Assembly (NCBI GenBank): GCA_016712375.1
Contig: JADJRE010000009.1
Span: forward strand, 68,945 to 132,944
DNA from: Rhodospirillales bacterium
Lineage (GTDB): Bacteria; Pseudomonadota; Alphaproteobacteria; Rhodospirillales; Defluviicoccaceae
DNA: 64,000 nt
Direction of reading: 5' to 3'
Positions 26,803 through 35,150 of this stretch are shown piece by piece (positions within the stretch are counted from its first letter, which is position 1; each line of letters begins with the position of its first letter). The notes under the pieces are model-generated. The model did no database searches. It saw only the letters and a program-made list of their open reading frames with translations, and had not been told where the DNA came from. Made by a program: the position numbers and the translations under genes.

Positions 26803-26948
26803 TCATGGCTACCGCGATTCTGCCTCGGCGACATCCGGATGCAAGCATCACTACTGAGGCGCCCATCGAGGCGCTGGTTGGCGGCATTTCAGCGACACTT
26901 GGCACCCTTGCTTCCTGGCTCACCAAGCTTGCGGGAGGTGGGCGATGA
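26799..26948 (+). CDS. 49-residue hypothetical protein
   Basis: It starts in the ATGA overlap at 26799; an alternative ATG at 26805 is possible. The second half, IEALVGGISATLGTLASWLT, forms one amphipathic or membrane-associated helix. No family is known. It ends in another ATGA overlap. Confidence 0.45.
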   Translation: MIMATAILPRRHPDASITTEAPIEALVGGISATLGTLASWLTKLAGGGR

Positions 26949-27394
26949 ACGGGGCGCAGCAAGCGCTCCTGGAAAAGCGCGACGGCTCGGACGTCGGCCG
27001 TGATCCGCGGAAGGTGAACCGGGAGGAGCTGATCGCCGCCGGTCACCAACCCAAGAGCCCGCTCAAGGCGCTGCGGTTGCGCTGCCTCGACTGCTGCGCC
27101 GATCAGCCGAGCGAGGTGCGGCTATGCACCGCGGTAAGGTGTGCGAACTGGCCATTCCGCCTGGGCACAAACCCGTGGCGCAAGGAACCAACCGACGCAC
27201 AGCGGGAACGCGCTCGATCCCTCATGCCTCAACGCCGCGCTGGCGTCGGAAATCAACGCAACGCGCGTTCAGAAAACGCCATGTCGGAGGTCGCCGCTAC
27301 CACCCTACCAGCCGCGAAGTTATCCACAGGCAAAACCGCCGTTTTGCAGGACCAGACGCCTCGGTGCGCCACAGGCGGGGAGGTGTTGCGATGA
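26945..27394 (+). CDS. Cysteine-motif protein conserved in phages and elements
   Basis: A 149-residue protein. The central block SPLKALRLRCLDCCADQPSE, followed by LCTAVRCANWPFRLGTNPW, contains five cysteines and matches a small zinc-binding-like family seen in many proteobacterial prophages and elements. The C-terminal 60 residues are low-complexity. It overlaps its neighbours on both sides by four bases. No activity is known. Confidence 0.65.
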   Translation: MNGAQQALLEKRDGSDVGRDPRKVNREELIAAGHQPKSPLKALRLRCLDCCADQPSEVRLCTAVRCANWPFRLGTNPWRKEPTDAQRERARSLMPQRRAGVGNQRNARSENAMSEVAATTLPAAKLSTGKTAVLQDQTPRCATGGEVLR

Positions 27395-27657
27395 ACCGTG
27401 CAACACCACACGGCAAGGCTGAAGTCGCGCGTTTAGGAGGCAAGGCAATGACCGCTGCCTGTTCCGATGACCGCTCTTCGGTTGAGCCGATCGCGGTATC
27501 GCCTGGCGAGGCGGCGCGCCTGGCAGGTGTCGGCCGGACGACGATCTACGGGTCGATCTCGGCCGGCGAGCTGCGCAGCATCAAGCTTGGCAAGCGCCGC
27601 TTGATTGCCATGGATGCCTTGCGCGAGTGGCTTCGCGCCCATGAGGTCAGGACATGA
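27391..27657 (+). CDS. Excisionase-family DNA-binding protein
   Basis: An 88-residue protein from the ATGA overlap at 27391, with an internal ATG at 27448 as alternative. VSPGEAARLAGVGRTTIYGS and then ELRSIKLGKRRLIAMDALREW form an HTH_17 domain of the excisionase type, the second such protein in the element. It probably bends DNA at the attachment site or regulates the small-gene operon. Confidence 0.75.
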   Translation: MNRATPHGKAEVARLGGKAMTAACSDDRSSVEPIAVSPGEAARLAGVGRTTIYGSISAGELRSIKLGKRRLIAMDALREWLRAHEVRT

Positions 27658-27743
27658 ATAACCCCGGCAAAACCGCGACAGAGACCGGCGCCCGCCAAAC
27701 CGATCAGCGCCAACCCGCCGGGGAGATGCCAAGCGATGGCTGA
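27654..27743 (+). CDS. 29-residue micro-protein in the overlapping chain
   Basis: It starts in an ATGA overlap with the excisionase-like gene and ends 8 bases inside the next gene, so ribosomes can pass through all three. The peptide (MNNPGKTATETGARQTDQRQ and nine more residues) is polar and disordered. It may be a coupling leader rather than a functional protein. Confidence 0.35.
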   Translation: MNNPGKTATETGARQTDQRQPAGEMPSDG

Positions 27744-28527
27744 TGGCAAGCGCAAGCCGCCGCTCCAAGCGGCGCCAGCCGCGCAGACGGTCGAGGAAAA
27801 GCTGGCGCAGGCCGAAAAGGAGCTGAACTCGGGCGAGAAGAAGCTGCTGGCCCAGCTTCGCAGACGAAGCGCCGTTCGCCACCAGGCTCCGCGCGCGAAG
27901 GTTCGGCACGAGCCCCCAGGCCCGATGACGCTCACCGCTGCCGACGGCCGGCAGCTGGGCCATACCCTGACATTGCTGTCCACCTTCGGGACGGCGTCGA
28001 TCGAGTTTCAGGCGCGAACGCTGCATGAGCTGCTGGAAGCAAGCTGCCGCGGTACCAACGGCATCGCCTTCGAGGAGTGGGACGTCAACGGCGCGCTGGC
28101 GGCGCTGCATGGCATCGCGCCGCGCGACGAGACGGAAGCCCTGCTCGCCACACAGATGGTCGCCGTCCACTCCGCGGCGATGCGCTGCCTGCGCCAGCTC
28201 AAGGGCTCGGAGAGCATCCCGCAGCAGGACTCCAACGGCCGCCTTGCGGTCAAGCTGCTGCGCACGTTCACGGCGCAGATGGAGGCGCTGCAGCGCTATC
28301 GCGGCAAGGGCGAGCAGAAGATGACGGTCGAGCACGTGCACGTCCACGCCGGCGGCCAGGCGATCGTCGGCGAGGTCAGAGCCGGCGGCCGAAGGGAGGG
28401 GGTGCCGGAAAAACATGAGGAACGAGCCCATGCAAAAGCGGTCACCCATGCAGCTGAGCCGCCGATGCCAAGCCCGCACTCGCAGCGGCAAGCCGTGCCA
28501 GTCGCCCGCCGTCCGCGGCAAGCGTAG
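27736..28527 (+). CDS. Conserved element protein with HVHVHAGGQAIVG motif
   Basis: A 263-residue protein. The N-terminal 60 residues are basic and coiled. Residues about 75-180 are helical (EFQARTLHELLEASCRG, AVHSAAMRCLRQLKG). The family hallmark is RYRGKGEQKMTVEHVHVHAG near residue 195, followed by GQAIVGEV. The alternating His residues suggest metal or nucleic-acid binding, but no function is established. The gene is usually followed, as here, by an HGG-motif protein. A truncated second copy lies at 31636-32010. Confidence 0.65.
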   Translation: MADGKRKPPLQAAPAAQTVEEKLAQAEKELNSGEKKLLAQLRRRSAVRHQAPRAKVRHEPPGPMTLTAADGRQLGHTLTLLSTFGTASIEFQARTLHELLEASCRGTNGIAFEEWDVNGALAALHGIAPRDETEALLATQMVAVHSAAMRCLRQLKGSESIPQQDSNGRLAVKLLRTFTAQMEALQRYRGKGEQKMTVEHVHVHAGGQAIVGEVRAGGRREGVPEKHEERAHAKAVTHAAEPPMPSPHSQRQAVPVARRPRQA

Positions 28528-28804
28528 GTGCCGCATGCACGGCGGCGCCAGCGGAAGCGGTGCACCCCGAGGGAACAAGAATTCTTTGAAGCACGGGCAC
28601 TATTCCGCAGAGGCCATCGTCAGACGCCGCCTTATGACGGCGTTGCTGACCGAAGCGCGGGCGCTCCTGACAGAATGCGATGACGAAAGGTGGCAGCCCT
28701 CGCGCTCGCGCTTTCCCCAGGATGCTGTTCGTCGAGATGCTGCGCCTCATCGACGACTGCGGTTGAACACGGCGCCACCACGACGGGCGCATGGTCGGAG
28801 GTGA
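28415..28804 (+). CDS. HGG-motif small basic protein
   Basis: A 129-residue protein starting inside the previous gene (113-base overlap) after a GGGAGGGGG site. CQARTRSGKPCQSPAVRGKR and then CRMHGGASGSGAPRGNKNSL-KHGHY are the hallmark of a family found beside phage packaging or replication genes: a Cys-rich knuckle followed by a glycine-rich HGG segment. It probably binds nucleic acid. The last 45 residues (after TECDDERW) do not resemble the family and may result from a frameshift. Confidence 0.6.
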   Translation: MRNEPMQKRSPMQLSRRCQARTRSGKPCQSPAVRGKRRCRMHGGASGSGAPRGNKNSLKHGHYSAEAIVRRRLMTALLTEARALLTECDDERWQPSRSRFPQDAVRRDAAPHRRLRLNTAPPRRAHGRR

Positions 28805-28947
28805 TGAGCGGCTGTCTGTTTTCTGCGGAGAGATGCGCCCGCGATCGCGCCAGCTATGCCCATTTTGGATCGATGCGGTTGAATGTCGATAGGAAGCAGA
28901 CTACCATTTTGTACTTGCGAGTCTGGCTATCTGGGGGATGTGGGGAT

Positions 28948-30701
28948 ATGTGCATACGAAAGCGATTGATCGTATGGTGCACCATAATGGTTGTGTCTGT
29001 ATCGGCTGCTGCAGCCGTCAACGCCGCGACAGTTCCCGCGGGTTTTTCCGACACGCAGCTTTTGAATGGCCTTACCCGTCCGACGGCAATGGCGTTTGCG
29101 CCTGGCGGCCGTCTTTTCGTTTGTGAACAGGACGGAAACCTTCGGGTAATCAAAAAAGGGGTATTGCTGGAGGCTCCTTTCGTCACGCTGGCGGTGGATT
29201 CGACCGGCGAGCGCGGACTGCTGGGGATCGCGTTGGATCCCGACTTTGCCTCCAACAAATTCGTCTACGTTTACCATACAGTCCCCGGCTCTCCCCCGCA
29301 CAACCGGATCACGCGGTTTACGGCTAACGGCGATACGGCAGCCGCCGGCAGCGCCCGCGTCATACTCGATCTGGATCCATTAGGTTACGCCACGTCCCAT
29401 AACGGCGGCGCCATCCATTTCGGCCGCGACGGAATGTTGTACGCTGCCGTCGGCGAGAATAAGAATGAAGCGAATTCGCAATCATTGACCACGCTTTTCG
29501 GAAAGATATTGCGAATCAACAAAGACGGCACAATCCTTCAGACAACCCCACCTCGTTTGACGGTCTTTCAGGAACGACGTTGGGCGTGAACAGGGCGATC
29601 TGGGCAGTGGGGCTGCGCAATCCATTTACATTTTCTTTTCAGAGTACGACGGGCAAGCTATTTATCAATGACGTAGGGCAGACTAAATGGGAGGAAATCA
29701 ACCAAGGGAGGAAAGGAGCGAATTACGGCTGGCCTGCTTCGGAAGGTCCGACCACTAATCCAGAATTCACAAGCCCGGTATATGCCTATAAGCATTCCGC
29801 AGGGTTCCCCGTCGGCTGCGCGATAACGGGAGGCACATTTTATAATCCCCCGATTGCACGGTTCCCGGCCTCGTACGTCGGTAAATATTTTTTCGCGGAT
29901 TACTGCGGCGGATGGATCTATTACATTGACGGTGCGAACCCTGTGGGGGCTAAAGTGTTTGCCTCGGGGATCACTAATCTGGTGGATCTAGCGGTTGGAC
30001 CGCATAATGGGGCGCTTTATTATCTGTCCAGAGGTCCCGAGATTGGGATGGTGGGGAAAATCAGCTATACCGGCTCTACGGACCAGGCCATCGTTACTTC
30101 GACTAATAGACTGGCAATTAACGAGTCATCGAGCGGCGCATTCTCTGTCTATCTGGCGAAGAAACCAACTGCGAACGTCACGGTGAATGTCGTGCCAACA
30201 AGCGGCGACCCATCTGTTACGTTTTCCCCGGCGACCCTCAATTTTACTCTCGCCAACTGGTACAAGCCACAAACCGTGACAGCCGCCGCGGCCCAGGACG
30301 GCAATCTTCTTGACGACGGAGCGACCGTGGCTTTGACTTCTTCGGGATTGAGTCCGCAGCGAGTGGTGGTTACCGCGGTGGACATTGACCGGCCTGCCGG
30401 TTCGCCGCGCGCGGTCATAACGTTCCCTGAGAACGGCGATGTCGCCGCGACGGCGAATGCAGAATTCTTCGGGGATGGCAGCGATGCCGGGACGGTGGTC
30501 CGGGCGGAGTTCTACGTGGACGGCGTGATAAAATATACTGACGTCAATTCATCGGGGCACTATCATTACGGTGGGGATCATAACATGTGGGATACCACCA
30601 CTCTCAGCAATGGGACACATACACTACAGATGACAGTATATAATAACTCGGGACTTAGCGCCGGTCACCGGATAGTCGTAACCGTCTCTAATCCTAATTG
30701 A
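28948..30701 (+). CDS. Secreted PQQ-type sugar dehydrogenase with Calx-beta and Ig-like domains, one frameshift
   Basis: About 584 residues, with start ATG 28948. A signal peptide ends near AAVNAA. Residues 30-360 form a six-bladed glucose/sorbosone dehydrogenase propeller: GLTRPTAMAFAPGGRLFVCE, GERGLLGIALDPDF, YHTVPGSPPHNRITRF, NGGAIHFGRDGMLYAAVGE and GKYFFADYCGGWIYY. One missing base near 29540 splits it; the intended reading is DNPTSFDGLSGTTLGVNRAI. A Calx-beta-like unit (INESSSGAFSVYLAKKP) and a bacterial Ig-like unit follow. These dehydrogenases oxidise sugars in the periplasm using PQQ. GC content is visibly lower than that of neighbours, so this is imported cargo. Confidence 0.75.
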
Positions 30702-31110
30702 GATGCACAAAGCCCGCTTTGCCAGACACCACGAACTATCCGAGCTGCTCGACGACGTCTTCGATAATCAGCCAAACGTTATACTGGGAGAGAGCCGCTG
30801 CAACGGGTCCGTTGCAATAATCTTCGTTAACAAGGGATGACAAGCGGTCGAGCGCGCGTCGGCATCGAGCCATCGCGTCTAGCAAGCACACTCGGGAGTT
30901 CGCGCCGGCAGCCCTGGCATTACTGCCGCGGAAGACCCGAAACATCTCCGATCATCTCGTTTTGATATGCTGCAATGAGGCTTCAACCGGGTGACGGGCG
31001 GCGCGCGATCGACTGGACGGACGAGCGTATCCCTCCGGTGTGGACCGCCCTTCCGGGGACGGGCGGGATAACCGACGCTTCGGTGTTCGATTGAGGCGTG
31101 GTGAGGGGAA
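30702..31110. other. Junction between the dehydrogenase gene and an IS66 remnant
   Basis: No gene is supported. The distal part (from about 31000) probably contains the left end of the following IS66-type element. A 69-codon minus-strand frame at 30736-30945 has no family signature. Confidence 0.4.
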
Positions 31111-31128
31111 GTGTCCACAAACTCTGTC

Positions 31129-31482
31129 ATGGACACAAACAAGCGGCGGCGGCGGCATCGGTCGTGGCCGGAGGCTTTGAAGCGAGAGATCGTAGCTGCG
31201 ACGTTGGTACCGGGCTCGTCGGTGTCAGTGGTGGCGCGGCGCTACGACGTGAACGCCAACCAGGTCTTCGCCTGGCGCCGGCGCTACCGGGGCGCTGCGA
31301 CGGAGCCGGCCGGACTGCAATTGATGCCGGTAACGGTGATGCCGGATCAGCCGGTCGGAGCGGCGTCAGCCGGCGCGAGCGAGCTGATCGAGATCGTGTT
31401 GAACGGCTATCGCGTCCGGGTCGGCGACGGCATGAAGGCATCGACGCTGCGGCTGGTTCTGGACGTCCTGGAGCGGCGATGA
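31129..31482 (+). CDS. tnpA: IS66 TnpA
   Basis: A 117-residue TnpA. The helix-turn-helix lies in SVSVVARRYDVNANQVFAWR and the C-terminus has the usual IEIVLNGYRVRVGDGM strand pair. The ATG at 31129 is preferred over the GTG at 31111. It overlaps tnpB by four bases. Confidence 0.82.
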   Translation: MDTNKRRRRHRSWPEALKREIVAATLVPGSSVSVVARRYDVNANQVFAWRRRYRGAATEPAGLQLMPVTVMPDQPVGAASAGASELIEIVLNGYRVRVGDGMKASTLRLVLDVLERR

Positions 31483-31622
31483 TCCCGGTTCCATCCGGGG
31501 TTCGAGTGTGGCTGGCGGTCGGCCGGACGGACATGCGCAAGGGCATGAACGGGCTGGCGTTGCAGGTCCAGGAGGCGCTCGGCCGCGACCCGCATGCCGG
31601 CGATCTTTACGTTTTTCGCGGA
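31479..31622 (+). pseudogene. tnpB: IS66 TnpB, 3' truncated
   Basis: MIPVPSGVRVWLAVGRTDMR followed by KGMNGLALQVQEALG and LYVFRG is a clear TnpB start. Homology ends after LYVFRG, about residue 47 of about 115, where the sequence switches to another gene. Confidence 0.8.
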
Positions 31623-31635
31623 GCCAGAGCCTGCC

Positions 31636-32010
31636 CAGATGGTGGCCTCGCATTGCCTGGCGATGGAGATGAGCCGCCGCGCGCTCACCGCTGAATATCG
31701 TCACACGCTCATCGACGCGGCGGGGTTTGCCAACAAGTTCATGCGCACCTATGCGGCGCTTGCCGAAGCACTCTTGCGATATCGCGGCAAGGGCGAGCAG
31801 AAAATGACGGTCGAGCACGTCCACGTCCATGCGGGCGGCCAGGCGATCGTCGGCGAGGTCAGAACCGGCAGCCGGGGGGAGGGGGTGCCCGAAAAACATG
31901 AGGAACGAGCCCATGCACAAGCGATTAGCCATGCACCTGAGCCGCCGATGCCGAGCCCGCACCCGCAACGGCAAGCCGTGCCAGTCGCCCGCCGTCCACG
32001 GCAAGCGTAG
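31636..32010 (+). pseudogene. Second HVHVHAGGQAIVG gene, 5' truncated by IS66
   Basis: From about 31636 the frame encodes ASHCLAMEMSRRALTAEYRH, then RYRGKGEQKMTVEHVHVHAG and GQAIVGEVRTG. It ends with the same PVARRPRQA tail as the copy at 27736-28527. The N-terminal part is lost at the IS66 junction. The central helix differs from the first copy, so this is a diverged paralogue. Confidence 0.7.
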
Positions 32011-32169
32011 GTGCCGCATGCACGGCGGTGGTGCCGGAAGCGGCGGCCAGCCGGGCAACCGGAACGCCTCAAGCACGGCGCCTATAGTGCCGAGACGGTG
32101 ACTGAGCGGCGGAAGCTGCGGATGCTGATCGAGGACGTCAAAGCGACGATCGAGCACATTCTTGAGTGA
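31898..32169 (+). pseudogene. Second HGG-motif gene, one frameshift
   Basis: MRNEPMHKRLAMHLSRRCRA through GKRRCRMHGGGAGSGGQPGN parallels 28415-28804. One missing base near 32068 throws the frame. The proper end would be LKHGAYSAETVTERRKLRML plus about 15 residues, stopping at 32169, 41 bases before the end of the integrase gene. Confidence 0.65.
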
Positions 32170-32210
32170 TTTCGACGGCAACGCCGGAAGACGCTGAATG
32201 GATGATTTGA

Positions 32211-33491
32211 TCAGCGGATCGCGGCGACGTTACTGTTTTCGACAATCCCCAGGGGGTCGAACGCGGCACGAATGGTGTTGGCGATGTAACTCGGCGCCAT
32301 GTGCCCGTAGTGGTGCTCGACCATTCGAGTATCCCGGTGACCAAGCTGCGTCGCCACCACGAACAGCGGAACGCCCTTCATCACGAGCCGGCTCGCGTAG
32401 GTGTGCCGCAGGGCATGAAATGAAGCCGCCGGTGCGATGCGACCGCGCGCACACGCCTCGGCCATCGGGCGGAACTGGTGCGACCTGCCCCATGCGGCGC
32501 CATCCGGCCGGGTCAGCAGCAGCGCTTCGCCGGAATTGCCGGCCGCCAACGCCTCGACGAACGCTCGGCCTTCTTCAGTCAGGTGAACGTGCCGCGACTT
32601 CCCCGACTTCGACGCACGCACCTGCAGCGTCCCCGCATCGCGGTTGAAATCGGTTGCCCGCAGAGCCGCCAGCTCGCCGTAGCGCATGCCGGTCAGTAGA
32701 GCCGCCTGCACCATCGGCCGGAAGTCGGGATCACAGGCGTTCACCAGCCGGCGGGCTTCGTCGTCGGACAGGTAACGAGGCCGCGCCGAGTCCACCTCGC
32801 CGAACCGCCGCACGTGCCGCCAGGCGTCGTCGTTCGCGATCCGGCTCGCCTCGACAGCATGGTTGAGCGCCGCCTTGAGGATGGTCAGCACCCGGTTCGC
32901 GGTGGCACGCCGCCGGCGCGGGGCTTCGGGGTCGGAGCCTGCGTCCCGGAAGCGCTGCGGAGAACCGGGGCGAGTGCGTAACCGGGCCGGGCTGTCGGCC
33001 AACGCATGCAGCCAGGTTTCGATGCGCCGTCTGGTCAGTTTTCGGGTGTCCACCTCGCCGAGCGCCGGCAGGATGAACGCGTTGATTGCGCACCGCGTGT
33101 TGGCGCCGCCTTTGCGATGCCGGTCGAACCAGTCGAGGTAGTCGCGCATTGCATCGGCGACGGTGTACGGGCCGACCGGAAACACCTCGCCGGCGATTTC
33201 GCGAACTTTAGCTGCCGCCCAATCGCGCACCTTTGCCTGCGCTTGTGGGAACGACAGCACCGCAAGCCCATCCGCGTCGAGGGTATCGTCGGCTTTGCCG
33301 ATCTTCTCTTGCACACGCTTGCCCGTTCCGTCGTCGTGCAGCCGGCCGAGCCATGCGCCACCCCGCGTACCCTTGCGGTAGCCGAGCGCCACCGAGGGGG
33401 ATAGCAGGCACCAATGGGGCGCGTTCCGCGACGGCAACTTGCCGCGGGATGTCCGGCTTTCCAATGGCCCGCTACGCACATTTCTAGCCAT
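32211..33491 (-). CDS. int: Tyrosine recombinase (site-specific integrase)
   Basis: A 426-residue integrase. The N-terminal arm-binding part (residues 30-90) precedes the core-binding SAM-like domain (TVADAMRDYLDWFDRHRKGG). The catalytic domain has Arg in LTGMRYGELAALR, His-x-x-Arg in FHALRHTYASRL, and HRDTRMVEHHYGH with the Tyr nucleophile. It is intact and so potentially active. Its start lies about 140 bases from the 3' tRNA-Glu remnant, the standard arrangement for an element integrating into a tRNA gene. Confidence 0.9.
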   Translation of the reverse strand: MARNVRSGPLESRTSRGKLPSRNAPHWCLLSPSVALGYRKGTRGGAWLGRLHDDGTGKRVQEKIGKADDTLDADGLAVLSFPQAQAKVRDWAAAKVREIAGEVFPVGPYTVADAMRDYLDWFDRHRKGGANTRCAINAFILPALGEVDTRKLTRRRIETWLHALADSPARLRTRPGSPQRFRDAGSDPEAPRRRRATANRVLTILKAALNHAVEASRIANDDAWRHVRRFGEVDSARPRYLSDDEARRLVNACDPDFRPMVQAALLTGMRYGELAALRATDFNRDAGTLQVRASKSGKSRHVHLTEEGRAFVEALAAGNSGEALLLTRPDGAAWGRSHQFRPMAEACARGRIAPAASFHALRHTYASRLVMKGVPLFVVATQLGHRDTRMVEHHYGHMAPSYIANTIRAAFDPLGIVENSNVAAIR

Positions 33492-33629
33492 GCCAAAAAC
33501 TCACTGCATAATCACTGCACGACTGTAGCAGAACGCCTGCGGACGCTCAAGGACGGAAAATGACGGTTTTACAATGCTTCCAATTGCCTAAACTGTTCGC
33601 TACCGTTCGCAAAAGTACATGTTGCAACT

Positions 33630-33673
33630 CTTTCAAGGTGGTAACACGGGTTCGAATCCCGTTGGGGTCGCCA
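33630..33673 (+). other. 3' half of tRNA-Glu: putative right attachment site
   Basis: The sequence from the anticodon loop region (CTTTCAAGG) through the variable loop, the T-arm (ACGGG TTCGAAT CCCGT) and the acceptor end with CCA matches a tRNA-Glu 3' half. The 5' half (acceptor, D-arm, 5' anticodon stem) is absent: the preceding bases cannot pair. This is the displaced gene end left by integration, with crossover in or near the anticodon loop. It is not a functional tRNA. Confidence 0.72.
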
Positions 33674-33761
33674 ATAAACAAGGCTTTAGAGCCGTCAACA
33701 TCTCTTCGCTCCCCACCGTTTGGGAGCTTGAATCAAACTTTCGGGCTCTTGGGAATCTGGA

Positions 33762-33821
33762 GGCTTCTGTGAGGTCGCGGACGGGGTGTCCGGCGTGCAC
33801 GAGCGCGACCTCACAGAAGCC
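33762..33821. repeat. Perfect 18-bp inverted repeat with 24-base spacer
   Basis: GGCTTCTGTGAGGTCGCG (33762-33779) is the exact reverse complement of CGCGACCTCACAGAAGCC (33804-33821). It lies at the distal edge of the IS91-type remnant and may be the hairpin at the terminus of that rolling-circle element. Confidence 0.7.
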
Positions 33822-33899
33822 GGATTGAGCGAACCCGCGGATGGCCGGGAGCTATGGGGATTGTTGCCGCGTCTGGTGGTCCGAGACGGCTTTCGGGCG

Positions 33900-34520
33900 G
33901 CTCTGCATGGGGATTGACCCGAAGCGGCCGAGGCCGATGATGCCGGGCGGTTGTTGGCGGCAGTGAGCTGAACTGCGCCTTCGACGGGCGCCGCGCCGGA
34001 TCTGGCGCTGCCGGGAAGGCTGTTGGACAAGGCGATGCGTGCCGAGACACGGCAGCGTCGGTTCCGGACAAGCGGAGTGGTAAGGGACGCCGGCGGCTCA
34101 TGAGGTGTCCTGGCGGAACGAGGGGCGGGGCGGTGGTCGAACGAGGATGGCGAAGGTGATCATCGCGCCGCCGCAGCAGGGGCAGGCGCTCGAACGCAGT
34201 GGTGGCTTGCTTCGGCTCGCTCGGCGTCGCGGGCTCGATGATCGGTCGCGCGGCCAGCAACTTGCGGCAGAGCGCCAGCTTTGCGGCGCGATGGCCATTG
34301 GCGAGGAAGCCGTAGTGGCGGATGCGATGGAAGCCGTCCGGCAGGGTGTGGAGCAGGAAACGGCGGATGAATTCATCGGCAGCGAGGACCATCAGCTTCG
34401 CCTTGCCGTGGTGGCGATAGTCCTTCCAGCGGAAGGCGACGTCGCTGCCTGTCACCTCGACTAGGCGCGAATTGGCGAGGCCGAGGATCGTTTCGAACGA
34501 GCTCAGTGGGCGATAAGCAG
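33900..34520 (-). pseudogene. IS91-family transposase, C-terminal remnant
   Basis: VAFRWKDYRHHGKAKLMVLA, EFIRRFLLHTLPDGFHRIRH and YGFLANGHRAAKLALCRKLL are the conserved C-terminal half of IS91 (Y2 rolling-circle) transposases. A frameshift follows, and another frame shows the zinc ribbon SACPCCGGAMI before the stop. The catalytic tyrosines and N-terminal zinc domain are missing; they would lie beyond the junction with the IS5 relic near 34515. Confidence 0.82.
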
Positions 34521-35130
34521 TTTTTCGAGCGACGGGTGACCTTCGGCGGGATGTTCGGGGCACTGCCGCGGTCGTCAACCAGCCGGCGGACCCGGTGGGT
34601 GTCGTAGTCTTTGTCGGCATGGAGGACGATGCTGGCAGGCACCTGCGCGAGCAACGGTTCGGCCGCCGGGCACTCGGCTGCCTGACCGCTGGTCAGAACG
34701 AAAGAAGGCCGCCCGGCGCCGTCACTCAGCGCGGTGGATTTTCGTCGTCCGGCCGCCGCGCGAGCGGCCGATGTCTGCTCCCGCTTTGCCGCCGGCCGCG
34801 CAGCGGCGCGCGAGCGGTTAAGCAGGCCTTCGAAGGTGCTCCGCTGGCCGCCGCCATAACCTGGAAAACTTCGCTCCGGACGCGTTTGGCTGCCCAACGG
34901 ACGAAGCGATTGTAGAATGTGTTGCGCGGGCCGTACCGCGGCGGTGGTGCGTCGGCCCACCGCCCGCTGGACCCCAGCACATGGATGATGCCGCTGATCA
35001 CCCGACGATCGTCTACCCACGGCACCCCGCGCGGCTAGTTGGGCAGCAGAGGCGCCAGCCGCGCCCGGGCCGTCGCTCAGACAGAACTCCTCCGACATCT
35101 CTTCGCTCCCTAGCGTTTGGAGGCGTTTCA
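34515..35130 (-). pseudogene. IS5-family transposase relic, several frameshifts
   Basis: Reading leftwards from about 35100, successive frames give MSEEFCLSD, WVDDRRVISGIIHVLGSSGR, RYGPRNTFYNRFVRWA and LHADKDYDTHRVRRLVDDRG, the order of an IS5 (IS427-type) transposase. At least three shifts occur and the C-terminus with the catalytic Glu is lost at the IS91 junction. The outer sequence ATCTCTTCGCTCCC recurs at 33700 in the same orientation, suggesting that a second copy left only its end there. Confidence 0.75.
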
Positions 35131-35150
35131 AGCAGCGCTCTCGCCTTCTG

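Larger units (their letters stand above)
31090..31640 (+). mobile_element. Second IS66-type remnant
   Basis: It carries tnpA and the 5' half of tnpB, then breaks at about 31622 into the truncated HVHVH-family gene. It is unrelated in detail to the IS66 remnant at 4264, so two different IS66 elements have entered this genome. The tnpC gene is missing here too. Confidence 0.7.
20500..33673. mobile_element. Integrative element with QueC-like cargo
   Basis: The proposed element spans the QueC-like module, an excisionase-like HTH, Toprim primase, RepA-like ATPase, a chain of tiny overlapping genes and a tyrosine integrase. The integrase adjoins a 3' tRNA-Glu remnant, which is the expected right attachment site. 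The left edge is uncertain: no intact tRNA-Glu or matching direct repeat was found to the left. I place the left edge after the DUF3300 fragment because gene content changes there. No capsid, terminase or conjugation genes were recognised, so a satellite-like or mobilisable element is likely. Confidence 0.6.

Noticed and set aside
30736..30945. 69-codon minus-strand frame
   Set aside because: No family signature and no ribosome site; lies in a junction region.
33630..33673. Functional tRNA gene
   Set aside because: Only the 3' half is present; upstream bases cannot form the acceptor, D or 5' anticodon stems.
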